From Dictyophora rubrovolvata (Eukaryota; Basidiomycota; Agaricomycetes; Phallales; Phallaceae), in NCBI GenBank assembly GCA_029959195.1, contig CP114123.1, positions 1,302,001-1,366,000 of the forward strand: a stretch of DNA of 64,000 nt, written 5' to 3'. Shown piece by piece: positions 1 to 11,904 of this stretch. Numbering within the stretch: position 1 is the first letter of the stretch; each line of letters begins with the position of its first letter. The translations under genes and the position numbers were made by a program. The notes under the pieces were generated by a model that did not search any database, was not told where the DNA came from, and saw only the letters and a list, made by a program, of their open reading frames with translations.

Positions 1-1868
1 CTTTACTGAGAAGGATATTGAGGAGCATCGGAAATGGGTTTGGGGAATGCTCGAGAAGGCTGCTGATGGAGCGAAGAATTACGTACCTTCAAGCAAGGAA
101 TGGTTATCTGCTTCATGGCCGGGATTCCCCTCGCCTAAAGAATTAGCCGAGGTTACTCTTCGTTCCCGAAATACCGGCGTTTCCGAGGAGATCCTAAGGA
201 AAGTTGGTCACGCCATATCTGTTCCTCCATCAAAATTCAACGTCCATCGCAACCTTGCTCGAATTCTAGCAACTCGGAGTAAAACTGTCGAAGAAGGTAG
301 CGACATTGACTGGGCAACTGCTGAAGCGCTTGCGATTGGCACGCTCGCTCTTGAGCAGATTCATGTTCGTTTGTCTGGTCAGGATGTGGAGCGTGGTACC
401 TTTTCGCAACGGCATGCTGTACTCCATGATCAAGAAACGGAAGAACAATATATCCCTCTCAATCACTTGGGTGGTAGCCAGGCTCGCTTCGTGGTCTGTA
501 ATTCTTCGTTGTCTGAATACGGTGCCCTTGGATTTGAGCTTGGTTATTCGCTGGTATCTCCTGACTCCTTGACTATTTGGGAAGCTCAATTCGGTGACTT
601 CGCAAATAATGCCCAAGTTGTTATCGATCAATACGTTGCGTCAGGTGAACGTAAATGGTTTCAACGCAATGGTTTAGTAATGAGTTTGCCACATGGATAT
701 GACGGTCAAGGACCTGAACACTCTAGTGGACGTATTGAACGATTCTTGCAGCTCTGCGATGATAACCCACATGTATTCCCTTCCCCGGAAAAACTTGAGC
801 GACAGCACCAGGATTGCAACATGCAGATTGCCTATCCCACGTATGTAAACGTTATTGTTCTGTTCTTGTGCGAATTGCATCGCTTACCTCCCGTTTATAT
901 AGGGTTCCTTCTAACTACGTGAGTAGTCTTGCCAGATATCCTTTTTTTTAAAGTAACCACTAAACATTCTCGGATAGTTCCACGTCCTTCGTCGTCAAAT
1001 TCACCGTGACTATCGCAAGCCGGTAAATAGAACTTCCGTCATCAGCTAGTTAACCTAAAGCTTATTTTTGACTTTTAGCTCATTTTGTTCTTCTCTAAAT
1101 CTTTACTCCGACATCCTGCTGCAAGATCTAATATCTCGGAAATGACTGGCAACACTCATTTCCAGCGATATATTTCCGAATGTCACTCCGAGGAACTTGT
1201 TCAACCGGAAGAAATTAAGCGGCACGTATTGTGTAGCGGTAAGTTACGATCAGTTGTTATACTTGTTTAAGTTCGACATTAATGAATATGATGTTGTGAT
1301 TGATGTAGGCCAAGTATATTACACCCTTCTCGAAGAGCGCAGAAAACGTGGCATCAACAACATTGCTATAAGCAGATTAGAACAAATATCTCCTTTCCCA
1401 TATGACTTGGTGCGTTTCCGATGATTGTTATCCACCATTGAATTCCGTGCTTATGGAGTCGGTTTAGCTTACTCCAGATCTCGATCGCTATCCCAATGCT
1501 GATTTGCTCTGGTGCCAGGTAAAGTTTAAGCGTGTTAGTGAGATATGACAGTGATGAATCTGATTTTTATCTTTTTTTGAAGGAGGAGCCGTTGAACAAT
1601 GGTTCTTGGACTTATGTTGATCCGCGTATCCTCACCGCGTCTAGACAAACTCAATACCACAAGGACAAACGCCCACTCTATGCCGGACGTGCGCCAACTA
1701 GTTCAGTTGCTACCGGCCACAAGGTAAATTTTTACCAACTCCAGTACTTTACATTCCTTGGTTTACTCAACAACAATCCTGTAATAGGCTGTTCACAAGA
1801 AGGAAATTGAACAATTTATTACAGATGCGTTCGACCTTGAACGTGAACAATCCTGGGATCGCAAGTAA
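1..1868 (+). CDS. KGD1: 2-oxoglutarate dehydrogenase E1 subunit, 3' part
   Basis: Thiamine-diphosphate-dependent E1 of the mitochondrial TCA-cycle 2-oxoglutarate dehydrogenase complex; it decarboxylates 2-oxoglutarate and passes succinyl to E2. The 5' end lies outside the window. Exons read 1-840, 903-918, 978-1022, 1079-1238, 1309-1409, 1468-1518, 1583-1723 and 1788-1868, all in frame. Visible motifs are the pyrimidine-domain RHAVLHDQ, the YPTVPSNYFHVLRRQ segment assembled across a 16-nt micro-exon, LLWCQEEPLNNG, and the C-terminal [13 protein letters not shown]. The identification rests on these highly conserved blocks. Family members are about 1,000 residues, so roughly 40-45 percent is present here. 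Confidence 0.95.
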
Positions 1869-3756
1869 GGAAACAAGAGAAAACGCGAACTAATAAATGT
1901 TTCCGTTTTCGAATCGTTTTTTGATCCGAATTTCAGACAGACTAGTAATTCTTTGTCTCCCAAACCAAAAAAAAAGCAGCTCTGTCGATATCTCCTTGTA
2001 GTTTTTTAATTGCGATTTGCTGATTTGACGTTAAATGTGACATTTCACGTTGTCTTTTTTTTCGCTTGTCTTCAAATCGTCTTCTTCCATTTTTCATGTA
2101 TATACATATATGTGTTGGTGAAGCTTTTGGATATTCCCGACGTGGATGCCATTTTTTTTTAACTTCAGCATTATATTACCATACATGTATGTCATCTAAT
2201 ATCATTTTTACCAGAACAACAAATGCTTACTTGTAATGTCAATGATGGGGTGTCAAATGGCATGGCACGTCGCTCGTAATTTGTATTACGAATCACACAA
2301 CACATTGATATTTCTCCAGTGCCCTTACTAGGGAATTTCAGTGTGCCAATCATGCTTTGCCAGTGAGCATAATATAGTGAGCACCATCGGTGCACGCTCA
2401 GGCCAGCTCACCAAACCCCACGGCTGCTGTCAATGCGTAAATGAAATGAAGAGTTGATAATACAATACTAAGAAAGGTGATATTTTCCCGATAATTGATT
2501 GGCATATATGGAAGAATTGTTTGACATTGGCAGACTCCGCGTCACCGTCTTAGGCCAGTAGCACTACTAGTATGATCATTGATCACGCCGAAGTTTTCAT
2601 TACACTAAAGTCGAAGCCCTTTCAAAATACTACATATACGTACTAGCCTGCTCTGCTCTGCTCTGGATAATGCAGAAGAGAATGCCGACATGAACCGACG
2701 TTGCGAAATGAGACGGATGGATTTGGGTTAGACCTGAGCTTGAGCTTCCATCCGGCTAATTTGAAGTCCCCGGTAATACCATATTATTAGTGCTCGTGTG
2801 CACGTGTCGTAATTCTTGGCTGAAAGCATATATGTCATAAACTGAATGAGTTTTTTCTGGAAGATATTGAACCTATCGACGGATATTGATAATGGAATAC
2901 AACGTCCATAATACAAAAAGCCCGGGATAATCTCGGACTCACTTGAACTTCAAGTCAAAAGCCGGTATTGATGCGAAACCACTAGAAACTTAGAGCGTGA
3001 AGTGCCAACTATTTTATTTTATTGAATTCAGTGGTCATTGGCATTGGCATTTATGATAATATAATAAAGATACATGTTTGAGGGCTTGTTTGTTTTGAAC
3101 TTAAACTGTAATTTTACATTTTGCTTTTTGGTAATGACAACAACAGCAACAGCAACAGCAACACAACAACAACAACAGTACAGTAGCGTTCAAGTTCTCC
3201 GAATTTTGAGGGTTGAACCTGGGAAGAAGGAAGAGCTGTACGGTGTACATGCAGTACAAGGATGCGTGGTATAAACGAATAATGAAATTTGGAGGGGTTA
3301 GAAGAAACCACCATCCTTAACAAGAAATGCAAAGATTGTCGCAGAAATATTCCAACAGATATGTGTAAACAAAATGAAGACGAAGAAAGGAATGATGAAG
3401 AAAACCAAGAGAGCTAAGCACAGCTCCAATATGCAAGAAAGAGCGGAGTCCAGACTAACGCGCACTGAAGAAAACTTGGAGGGTTGGAAAGAACAACAGC
3501 ATCGTGATAATTTTGGAACAATACGAAATGCGGGTGAACACAAGAGAGGATCGGAGATCTGTATAGAGGGCCGATGGATCGTTGATGATGGAGTGCGCGT
3601 GAGATAAACGGGTGAGCAGGGCGTTGATTGTAACCAAATGAATGATTTCCGAGTCCTGAATGAACGAATTGTACAAGTGTATTTTGGACGGGTATCAAAA
3701 TTTACAAAGATACTTCTTTTTTTGTGGTGTTGGGAATATCGACCACAGGCCAGTTT
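1869..3756. other. Intergenic, with CAA/CAG microsatellite
   Basis: No coding region I can support lies between the KGD1 stop and the convergent poly-Q gene. A CAA/CAG-type triplet run sits at about 3138-3178. Short open frames here show no family resemblance and no plausible splice pattern. Confidence 0.6.
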
Positions 3757-4932
3757 TTATTTGATTTTGAGGTTTGCGAAGCTGGTTGCCACGTTTTGAG
3801 AATGCCCTGGAGGGACGAGCGATGGACTAGCCACATAAGAGGTAGCAGTCGTTTTTGACATGAGGGGATGGCGAGGCGTAGATAAACGATAACCCCCGCC
3901 TCCGCCGGTGTTTGAACGAGGCCGGGTGGTAATTGTCGGTACGCCTAGCGGTTGTTGTTGCTGTTGCTGTTGCTGTTGCTGTTGGATTTGATGATATTCT
4001 ACACGGGGAGTATATGAAGTTATATCATGCGTAGATCGATGACGAGAATGTTTTGAATGATTCGCGTCGGTTGAACCGTCTTGATTAAGAGGCTGAAATA
4101 TATGCGCCTCAAAATGGTTATTTCTATGAGTGGCAGCGTAGGATTCGTTCTGACGAGCAGTATCGTTAGCTTTTCCGCGTTGTACGTGTGAGTGACCGAA
4201 GAGGACAGTTTTGGGATCACCTGTATGATGATCATTTTTGAAGGTTGGTTCGAGATCAACACGAGTTGATGGAATGTGGAGTGGAGGGTAATTTCCGCGA
4301 TTCAACTGGGACGACAGTACCTCGGGACGTGATGAATGTGGCTTGTTAATATCGGAGTTGTATTCAACGTCGTCTTCATCTTCGTCGTCTTCTTCCCCAT
4401 CCTCATCACCATCAGTGGAACTGTAAGCTGTGCTGTGTTTCGTGGCAGGTCGATGATGATAGTCGGCAGAAGTTTGACTTATGGGACCATATCGTCTGTA
4501 ATGCGTTGAGCTCGAGGCTGTGTTATGTTGGAGAGATGATGAATGACTCGGCCACCTTGCGGAAATGGGTGAATCCGGGGAAGTCGATGGATCGCTATTC
4601 GTCAATGCGGAAGGTTCAGGAAAGGAGTAGAGAGACTGAACAGCTTGAGGACGTTTTCTAGAGCTGTGATACAAGATTGTCCCATCACGAATGGAGCCCA
4701 TGCCTCCACGAGCAGACTGTTGGCGAGCCCGATGAAAGAGGACATCCGGGTGAAGCGTATGACCGAGTTGGTCGCTGTGCGGACTCAAATCCGACTCGTC
4801 ATCGTAGCTCTCCGAGAACGACATGGCGAACATGAAGTCGGTGTTCTCTTCGTTCGACGACGAAGACGACGATGGGATTGGGAGTGGATTGGACACGACG
4901 CGTGGCGTGTCGCGGCGCCATGCCTGTCGCAT
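3757..4932 (-). CDS. Disordered poly-Q hypothetical protein
   Basis: Single-exon frame of 391 residues that I do not recognise. It is low-complexity throughout: a serine run near residues 22-27, an acidic Asp/Glu tract near 178-190, an uninterrupted glutamine run near 320-332, and a short glycine run shortly after. There is no signal peptide, membrane segment or catalytic motif. It may be a regulatory or scaffold protein, but the sequence gives no function. The frame is long and its bias is consistent, so it is probably real. An upstream exon beyond the ATG at 4932 cannot be excluded. Confidence 0.6.
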   Translation of the reverse strand: MRQAWRRDTPRVVSNPLPIPSSSSSSNEENTDFMFAMSFSESYDDESDLSPHSDQLGHTLHPDVLFHRARQQSARGGMGSIRDGTILYHSSRKRPQAVQSLYSFPEPSALTNSDPSTSPDSPISARWPSHSSSLQHNTASSSTHYRRYGPISQTSADYHHRPATKHSTAYSSTDGDEDGEEDDEDEDDVEYNSDINKPHSSRPEVLSSQLNRGNYPPLHIPSTRVDLEPTFKNDHHTGDPKTVLFGHSHVQRGKANDTARQNESYAATHRNNHFEAHIFQPLNQDGSTDANHSKHSRHRSTHDITSYTPRVEYHQIQQQQQQQQQQQPLGVPTITTRPRSNTGGGGGYRLSTPRHPLMSKTTATSYVASPSLVPPGHSQNVATSFANLKIK

Positions 4933-6880
4933 CCCTGTTTTTGGAAGAGAAAGAGCAACTTGAAGTAGGTCGGAAGGGAAAGAGAAAGAAACCGCGTTGT
5001 TTCCTTTCTTCTTTTTTTTGTGGCGAAGATGAGTCGAACCTTTTTATAGAAAACCTGAGAAAAAGTGCGCCAATGAAGGAAGGGGACGTCGTTCGTAGAC
5101 AAAAGGCATCAGTGGCGCGTGGTACACAGAATCATGGTAGGATTGTCATCTTGTAACCCGGGATATATTTGGGATTATTACGTCATTGATCCCACCCCGC
5201 GTTGGCCAACAACTTTAAACCCCTAACCATGACAAGGTTCGCCCTTAGCTTCATACATATGTATTTACAGTTCTCAATTGACCCCACCATGCCATCATGC
5301 TCAGTTTAGACCCGCAACTTTGCGTCTAGATAACTCCGAGTTCAGAGGCTACGTCACAATTTGAAGTCCTTTCAAAGAGCACCTTTTCTTCTTTGTTAAC
5401 AAAACACGGGCTAATCGGAAGTCCGTCAATTCCAATAATTAAATACGCTTATCCCAATACCCAGTGGCCAGACATCGACGGCGAAGAAAAATTAGGTTTG
5501 TGCGATCGTGGTTTTCACGTGAGTCTCTGTGTCTCTCATTCAGTTTGTACTTCAACTCATCACCCTTCTTGTCCGGCCGAATTCATAGTTTTCACTTCTT
5601 CAAGTATTGAGAATCCCCGAGCGGACTTATGTGGTTGCTGGACGTTGAATATCATGTTGAATGATACTGATGTTGTCCCGGCCCTTGTGATCGTCCCTTG
5701 CCAAATTCTAATCAGGGCAGCCTGCCTTTGTGTAGCATCGCACACTGATTAGGATACTACTGCGAGTACCTCTTCGGAGTCCACCGCTAGAGTATCCCCA
5801 AATACTCAGTCCTGAGGCCTGAGTACTGAGTGGTCAGCGCACAGTCATCTCCGGTATCGCAACACTACCCTAGGAAGATCAAATTTAAACGTTCGAGCGT
5901 ATCAGAGTATTTTTAGAATAATGTGTTCCGATGGCTCTCAAACGGCATCATATTTCATTAAACACCCATAACCTGTATTCGGCCCAGAAAAAAAGAAAAT
6001 GTCGTGTGGCGCAATATTCAATATTCAAGGTACAGTAATCTCCGCTGGTATCAGGCCCTTGAAAGAAGCTCAAGTTTCCATCTTTTTGTTGGGAAATCCA
6101 ACATTAATTTTTGTATAATTACTCCAAATCGGGCTGCCAAATGTCACTGAACAGCCCATTCTACGCTTAGTCTGGAGTAAGGGACGATCCAGGTGATGTG
6201 GCACATCATTATCCCTGCATATACTACCTGCCATTTTATTTTTCATTCAACATGCATTTATAATTGATGCACGTGGCACATGTAGAATTACCCCAAATGA
6301 ACGGATTTGTTTGACAAGGAAAGCCTTTTTGGAGCATATTGCAAATTATGTACCCGTTCCGTGGACAGATCAAAGGCATGTACTCCTACCATCGCATGAA
6401 GGGAGCTAATGAGTCTGTGATCGAAGATAACCGGAAATGTCCCGCTCCTTGTTCTGAGCTGTTTTGTTTCCCAAACGATTTAGACATATCGGAGTACTCC
6501 GTGAGTCTTAATAGAAATACATATACATGCTGCTTTCCTGGACTCGAAGTAAGGACCGATTAGCAAATACAAGTAGGCGTCAGGCACACAGGCCTGAGGC
6601 TAATAATAGTATTACTGTCACTGAGTATGATATAAAACACTGACTGACTTCTGTTGAATGTAGAATGAACACATCTGTAATCCCGAACCTTAAGTCTGAA
6701 TCAATATTACTTCATAGCGCAATTCGGACAGTGAAATTCAAATTGACAGGTTCAGCAATTTGAAAGAGAGTAAGCCAATTCTGCTCAAGTATTCCAAACG
6801 GGTAGACTGAAGCTGAGAAAAAGGACTGTCATTAACCTATGGAGATTATACAGAGGTTTCAAATGGACTTGTCAAACCAA
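4933..6880. other. Intergenic, no gene recognised
   Basis: Several open frames occur (for example plus strand 5393-5752), but none resembles a known family or shows coherent splicing. An imperfect inverted repeat, TACTCAG...CTGAGTA, lies near 5800-5825. Confidence 0.5.
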
Positions 6881-6899
6881 TTGAGATGGACATAGGACG

Positions 6900-7100
6900 C
6901 GACTATTAATAAGGCAGCAGTCTTTTCAAGTTCCCCGAGAGGGAAACAGCCTCGATTTACAATATTCATACTACTAGTAGAGAACAGAACTGGAGGACCC
7001 TAAGATCTAAGACCTACATTAGTTCTCCCTCAGACGCAGGTTTTGGGGGTACAAGAGCGTAAAGAGCTGGATCATAAGAAGAATTTCAACTGCGATGAAG
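6900..7100 (-). pseudogene. Decayed relative of the cysteine-rich secreted proteins
   Basis: Read on the minus strand, this stretch keeps two blocks of the intact gene at 7622-8020. One corresponds to the segment after the signal peptide (CTCTTGTACCCCCAAAACC, then CTGCGT). The other corresponds to the GCCPLGGECC block (GGCTGTTTCCCTCTCGGGGA). Between them the frame contains stops, and the spacing differs from the functional copies. It is an old tandem duplicate that has decayed. No 3' exon with the CCPNGxVCVG ending was found nearby. Confidence 0.6.
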
Positions 7101-7621
7101 TCTGGGAAGAAAACTGATATACGACATGGGAAACATACAAGCATGACATCGTACATGATGAGTAAGTCTCATTGAATACGTGGTCGTATATGATAGGCTA
7201 CACGCAACAACTCGAGTGTGCCAATGGCACAGCCGCCGCACAGGTTCTTTGAATCTAGTAACTAGTAGGACTCGACGTAGCAACCGACAAGCAATAATTA
7301 GTACATAATTTACATTTTACCAACGCGGCTGCACTATTGATAATAGAATGTTTACTCAAACTCAGTAGGTTCAGCTCCAATTGCCAATATAAAGGAAAAC
7401 GATGGTGTGTACTTGATCCGTTCGCTTAACAAAAATTTTTAATTTCGATTTTTGCGACACTTGAAACTGAAGAACTCTGATAGTCAATTTCGTGAGGGTC
7501 CAGTGCTACTTAAAAATAGACAAAACAAACTTTCATAGGACAAATCGACATACATTTATTCTCATTTTTTAACCTTTATAAAGCTAATTTCGTTTCTTAT
7601 GTGCACTATATGCGCCCATAA
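7101..7621. other. Intergenic, AT-rich
   Basis: I see no gene or repeat of note. It probably holds the 3' UTR of the cysteine-rich gene and the promoter of its decayed neighbour. Confidence 0.5.
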
Positions 7622-8020
7622 TCAGCCAACGCACACCTCGCCATTGGGGCAGCAACCTATTTCCCCGCTAGATGTTTCGACGCAATAAAATCTATGAATC
7701 CCCGTCAGTATAACTGGAGCTTTATGAGAGATTCCTCAAATTATCACCCTTTGTCACAGCACAGATCCTCTAAGTGTCTCGTTAAATCGATTGAAATAAA
7801 GATAACAATTGTAAAAATATTTACTAGGGCAGCATTCTCCTCCGAGAGGGCAACAGCCTCCTCCACTTTCACAAAACCCAAATCCTGAAGGACAGGATTG
7901 ACGAGCTTTAAGTAGCCCTCCTGAAAATGCAGGTTTTGCGGGGACAAGAGCATGAGACGAGTGGGCTACAGACAGTGAGCCCAGTGCAAGTACAAGAGAG
8001 AGGAAAAGCTGGAATTTCAT
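7622..8020 (-). CDS. Small secreted cysteine-rich protein A
   Basis: Three exons read 7825-8020, 7748-7769 and 7622-7691 and give 95 residues. MKFQLFLSLVLALGSLSVAHS is a clear signal peptide. The mature part is almost all cysteine pairs: CPSGFGFC, GGGCCPLGGECCP, DLCCDKGFYC, then GEIGCCPNGEVCVG at the end. The repeated CCPxGxxCC pattern resembles granulin-type disulfide stacks, but I cannot assign it to a named fungal family. The start at 8020 is preferred over an in-frame upstream ATG because the signal peptide begins there. The last exon is 70 nt and the middle one 22 nt, exactly as in the paralogue at 9076-9695. Likely a secreted, disulfide-rich effector or wall-associated peptide; function unknown. 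Confidence 0.8.
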
Positions 8021-9075
8021 AGCAGAGATGCAGTTATTAAAGTAAAAGCACAACTTGGTTGGTAGTAAGAACAGTCCCTAGTTGAGAGCCTGTTTTATAC
8101 TCTCTCCTTACACCGGTAATACTCCGAGTCAAACCAGAAAAAAACTTTAGGAACTAAGTTAGGTCATGTGAAACTTCATATTTGTATTCATTTACCAACA
8201 TCAGACTGACACATATGAGCAGTTGATGAACACTGACTTAAATTTCAATACTAGAAGATATGTCATCGTGGTTCTGTCAAGCCAGCCTGATGCACTAATC
8301 ACTATATATTGGCGTCGCATATAGCAGCCCCAGCAATGAGCTTTTTGAGTCCCCGTCTCAATCAGTAATCATAAAATAATTAAACATAAACATAAATATT
8401 TATATACATTTTCCGTGCAGTCACGGCGTGTTCGAACTTGCCCGTTCTGGCTACCGAAACTATCTAGACACCAAGTCTTCAAAAACGGATCTCCTACTGC
8501 ACAATAAGCTTGCTGCTTGGTCACCTACGCACTGAACGACTTGAATATATGCCCAGAGTAATTTCAAATCTAACGCAAATATCGAACACAGGCCATTCCT
8601 TAATACGGGTATATTACACCGTACTTTGCATCACGGAATTTGGCACTTGTAACTTCAAGGAAGATCATCAGACCAGACACAGCCGCATGACTATGTCATA
8701 TTAATAGTTTCTGGGTCTATTTTAGTAGGATTATTCTTTATTTTTGTTTTTTGGTGGAGCTTAAGATTAGTAGGTTTGGCCAAAATCAGTCACTTCCTTC
8801 TAGTTTAACTATTTACTAGTAGTACAAGGCCGGTGGCCTTGCACGTAATAAGCGTAGGTACACAGGCATAATTTCTAATACATAATTTTTTTTGGTAACT
8901 TTGTTTATATATATGCGGTATATCCAGCAGTATATTTCAAAAAAAAAATCCCCTCTTTATTTTGTCAGAATTCCTCGACGCCAAAATTACATTTGGTTCT
9001 GACTATGGAATTTTCCGGAACGCAAGCAATTTACAGTTCATACTACTAGTTTAGAGTGCACATTGTATCTTTCCA
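8021..9075. other. Intergenic between the two cysteine-rich genes
   Basis: No supported gene. The part nearest 8020 should hold the promoter of gene A, and the part near 9075 the 3' UTR of gene B. Confidence 0.5.
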
Positions 9076-9695
9076 TCAACCAACGCAAACTTGGCCATTC
9101 GGGCAGCAGCCTATAGAACCGTTTGGCCTGCGTACGCAATGAAATCTACCATTGAATGTCAGTGGCATGGTCGATTTAAAGACGGATTAGGATTACCCTG
9201 GCTTGCAGCAACCGCCATCTAAACGAGCCGAGTCAAATAAACAAACATGAGAAAGAAACTTGTACTTACCTGCACAACAAGCAAAATTCTTCGGACAGCA
9301 GCCAAGGTTACTGCACCCGTTTTCAGTATCGGGACAACATCCCTTGCCTACACAGAACTTCCCATTGCCACAACAAGTCCCTAAATGCGGGTTTACGTGG
9401 TTAGAAATAAGACACAGAAGTTAGACTCTTTGTGTTTACCGTTGTTGCAACATTGCCCATGGATAGGGCAGCATCCTCCTGTACGGCATAGACCTGTACC
9501 AGAGGGACAAGATCTGGCTTTGAGCAATCCTTCAATGCTTGAAGACTGAGGTTGCTCAAGATCTTGAAGAGGATGATAAAGGGGATCCTCTAGCTGTGCT
9601 GTATCTGTCACCTCAGCTGTCGCAGGTATGCTCGTAGATGAAGCAGCAGACAAGCAAAGCGCAAGCACCAGGGAAAATAGTAGTTGTGGCCTCAT
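9076..9695 (-). CDS. Small secreted cysteine-rich protein B
   Basis: Four exons read 9440-9695, 9270-9380, 9197-9218 and 9076-9145, all in frame, giving 152 residues. It has an N-terminal signal peptide (MRPQLLFSLVLALCLSAASS), a short acidic linker, then cysteine blocks SCPSGTGLC, GGCCPIHGQCC, TCCGNGKFC, KGCCPD, LGCCPKNFACC, GGCCKPGFHC and IGCCPNGQVCVG. It is a paralogue of the protein at 7622-8020: the last two exons have identical lengths (22 and 70 nt), but B carries an extra 111-nt exon adding two more cysteine blocks. It is probably exported; the function is not known. Confidence 0.8.
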
Positions 9696-10539
9696 AGCAA
9701 GTATAAATGTGGAGAGTCGATTCCGAGGGGTATAGAAAGATGATTCTGACTGGAGGATATATAACCGGTAGTTCATCTGCATGCTCACCGTGGTTCCATT
9801 CAGTTTCATCAGGCAACGACCTCCGGCCAAGACCGTTAGGGCGTCCTGGAAGCATTGTGCACGACATTGGCGGATCATCAGGTTCAATTAATATGTCTTG
9901 GCATAGCAATGAGTCATTTTAGCTCCACTTCCAATGTGTCTTATTATGCTCTTAAGTGGTTAGCCCAGCGATGGTTCTGAATCGCGCCTTTTTTTCCTCG
10001 CGGCCGGCGTTGTAAGATAGAAGTCAATCAATCCTAGTCACTCACTTAACGCATTTGCCACATTGCATTATTTTGTCAAACCTTCATTTATTCTCCAAGC
10101 CTAACCCGAATTACAAAATATTCATATTCAGGCTTTAAGCATAGCGCTGAGCACAAATAGCCTCAGGTAACAAGCCAGCGGAGAGTATTGAATTCGGTTT
10201 TAGTTTTACTTCAATTCAATCAGAACTTTCATTATTTGTGAAGGAGTGAACGTCGTTTACGTGAATTCTAATACACATTTTTTAGTAGCAGAAAGGAGGC
10301 AACAATTACTGAACCTATGATGTCATATCTATATAGTGATTTGATTAAAAAATGGTATTAATTACTTTTTTGACTGTCTTTCAATATTATTTGACGCGAC
10401 AGACCGCAATATTCGGCGTTAAACATTATGAGGGATAACTTGGCAGTTGCAATTACAAAAGCGAAAAAGCCTCAAGTCCTACAAACTCTTTTTCATTGAT
10501 TACATCAACATTAAAGAATTTAGTCTACTTGGGCACGTT
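9696..10539. other. Intergenic, no gene recognised
   Basis: Upstream region of cysteine-rich gene B and the 3' side of the PPR gene. I see no supported feature. Confidence 0.5.
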
Positions 10540-11722
10540 TTAGCTTGCATGGGGTGTCGCCACTTGATAGCGCATGGACTCCAATGATTGTTGCAATGCT
10601 TGTCGGAGTAGATCAGAACCATTGCATAAGGAAGAAATAAGCCTGTGTGTCTTTTGGTCGATCGGTATGGGAGGACGCCGTTCGGTTTTTCTGTCGGGAG
10701 AACCAAGTCCCAGAAATTCTTGACAAATATCCAATGCCAAAGCTTGATCACCGGAACGACCCTTTGCCAACGGAATTAACACCGCACGAATAGCAGGTAA
10801 ATCGGGGGTACCGCAGGTCCTCAGCAAGTCCCTCCAGATTAGTCGAGCGTCAGCCGCGTTCCTGTGGGCGACGGCAGTTGAGTCAATTGTTTCTGGCATT
10901 CCCTCTAGGTCCAGTTTTGTTCTGTACGCGATAGCATTCAGAAGAATAGTGAAAGTATAGATGTCAGGTGCGAGTGGTCCCTCTTCGCCCAAAAAATTGT
11001 AAACGTCGTACATCTTCTGATATTCTCCAGCCTTTCCATATATCTTGATAAGCAAATTGAAAGGAATAAGATTGACTTCTTCGTTTTCTTCAGCATTCTT
11101 TGCAAATCCCGATAGTTGGTCCCAAATGCTGTGCACGTTTTTGAGTTGGACGGTATGCCTGCTCCATTCCTCAATTTGGGTGTAACCTTGCAACAGCGCA
11201 CCAAACGTCCGAATATGGGGCCGTATGCCTCTTCGCTTCATCTAACGACAAGAGAGTTGAAATAACTGAAATACATATATATGTAAAAAAATAATTGCTT
11301 ACATCAATGAAAAGTTTATAAGCTTCTTTGTATTTCTTTTGAGACATGACGAGACTGATTAACGTAGACCATACAGCCGCATTTTGTGCATCGGGGGGCG
11401 AGTGTCGAACCATATCCATCGCCTCCTGCAGTTGACCTTGTTCAGCAAGTTTCGTTATTCGAGCAGAAAGAACGACGGGTGTGAGCATCTTGATAGTTTT
11501 CCCATCTCTTGTCACTGTTTTCCTTCGAAAAGTACGTTCATCCAAACCTTGAATTTTGCTCACTCGCGATCTAAATGTCTCTGACGGTCCTTGAGACGCT
11601 GCCGATCGACTGCTGGGAAGCGCATTATAAGAATTAGATGAAAAGCTCCGGTATTGCTCGAGTCGATGACCTGAAATTATCAGCCTGAGTCGTGGACAAA
11701 AGGCTCGACATGAGCTTTGCAT
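10540..11722 (-). CDS. Pentatricopeptide-repeat-type mitochondrial protein
   Basis: Two exons, 11303-11722 and 10540-11241, give 373 residues. The N-terminus (MQSSCRAFCPRLRL, then RSFSS) is basic and lacks acids, like a mitochondrial presequence. Helix-pair repeats of PPR type follow, for example AAVWSTLISLVMSQKKYKEAYKLF, RGIRPHIRTFGALLQGY, PFNLLIKIYGKAGEYQKMYDV and PDIYTFTILLNAIAYR. PPR proteins bind organellar RNA for processing or translation; the target here cannot be deduced. The start is the first ATG of the frame. It is divergent from the pyrophosphatase gene. Confidence 0.8.
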
Positions 11723-11904
11723 GCCATGCAAAACTAAGCTGGGGGCTTACATAATGAACTTTTTTCCTTTAGTCACACTCGTGGGAAGAACTGATCGATG
11801 TCATCTTCTGCTCAATAATATCTCCATATAAAAGGGAGACTTTGATGCAAACGGCGCTGAGACGCATCGCCCAGCACGCAAAACACCTTTCCACGCCGAC
11901 ACAA
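11723..11904. promoter_or_regulatory. Divergent promoter, with TATA box for pyrophosphatase
   Basis: The 182 bp between the PPR start and the pyrophosphatase start must serve both genes. A perfect TATAAAAG lies at 11827-11834 on the plus strand. With usual TATA-to-start spacing, transcription would begin near 11860, just upstream of the ATG at 11905 and downstream of another in-frame ATG at 11845. Confidence 0.6.

Noticed and set aside
3374-3698. Overlapping open frames on both strands near 3.3-3.7 kb
   Set aside because: Short, overlapping on both strands, composition driven by local repeats; no domain.
5393-5752. 119-codon plus-strand frame
   Set aside because: No family resemblance and no flanking splice pattern; likely chance.
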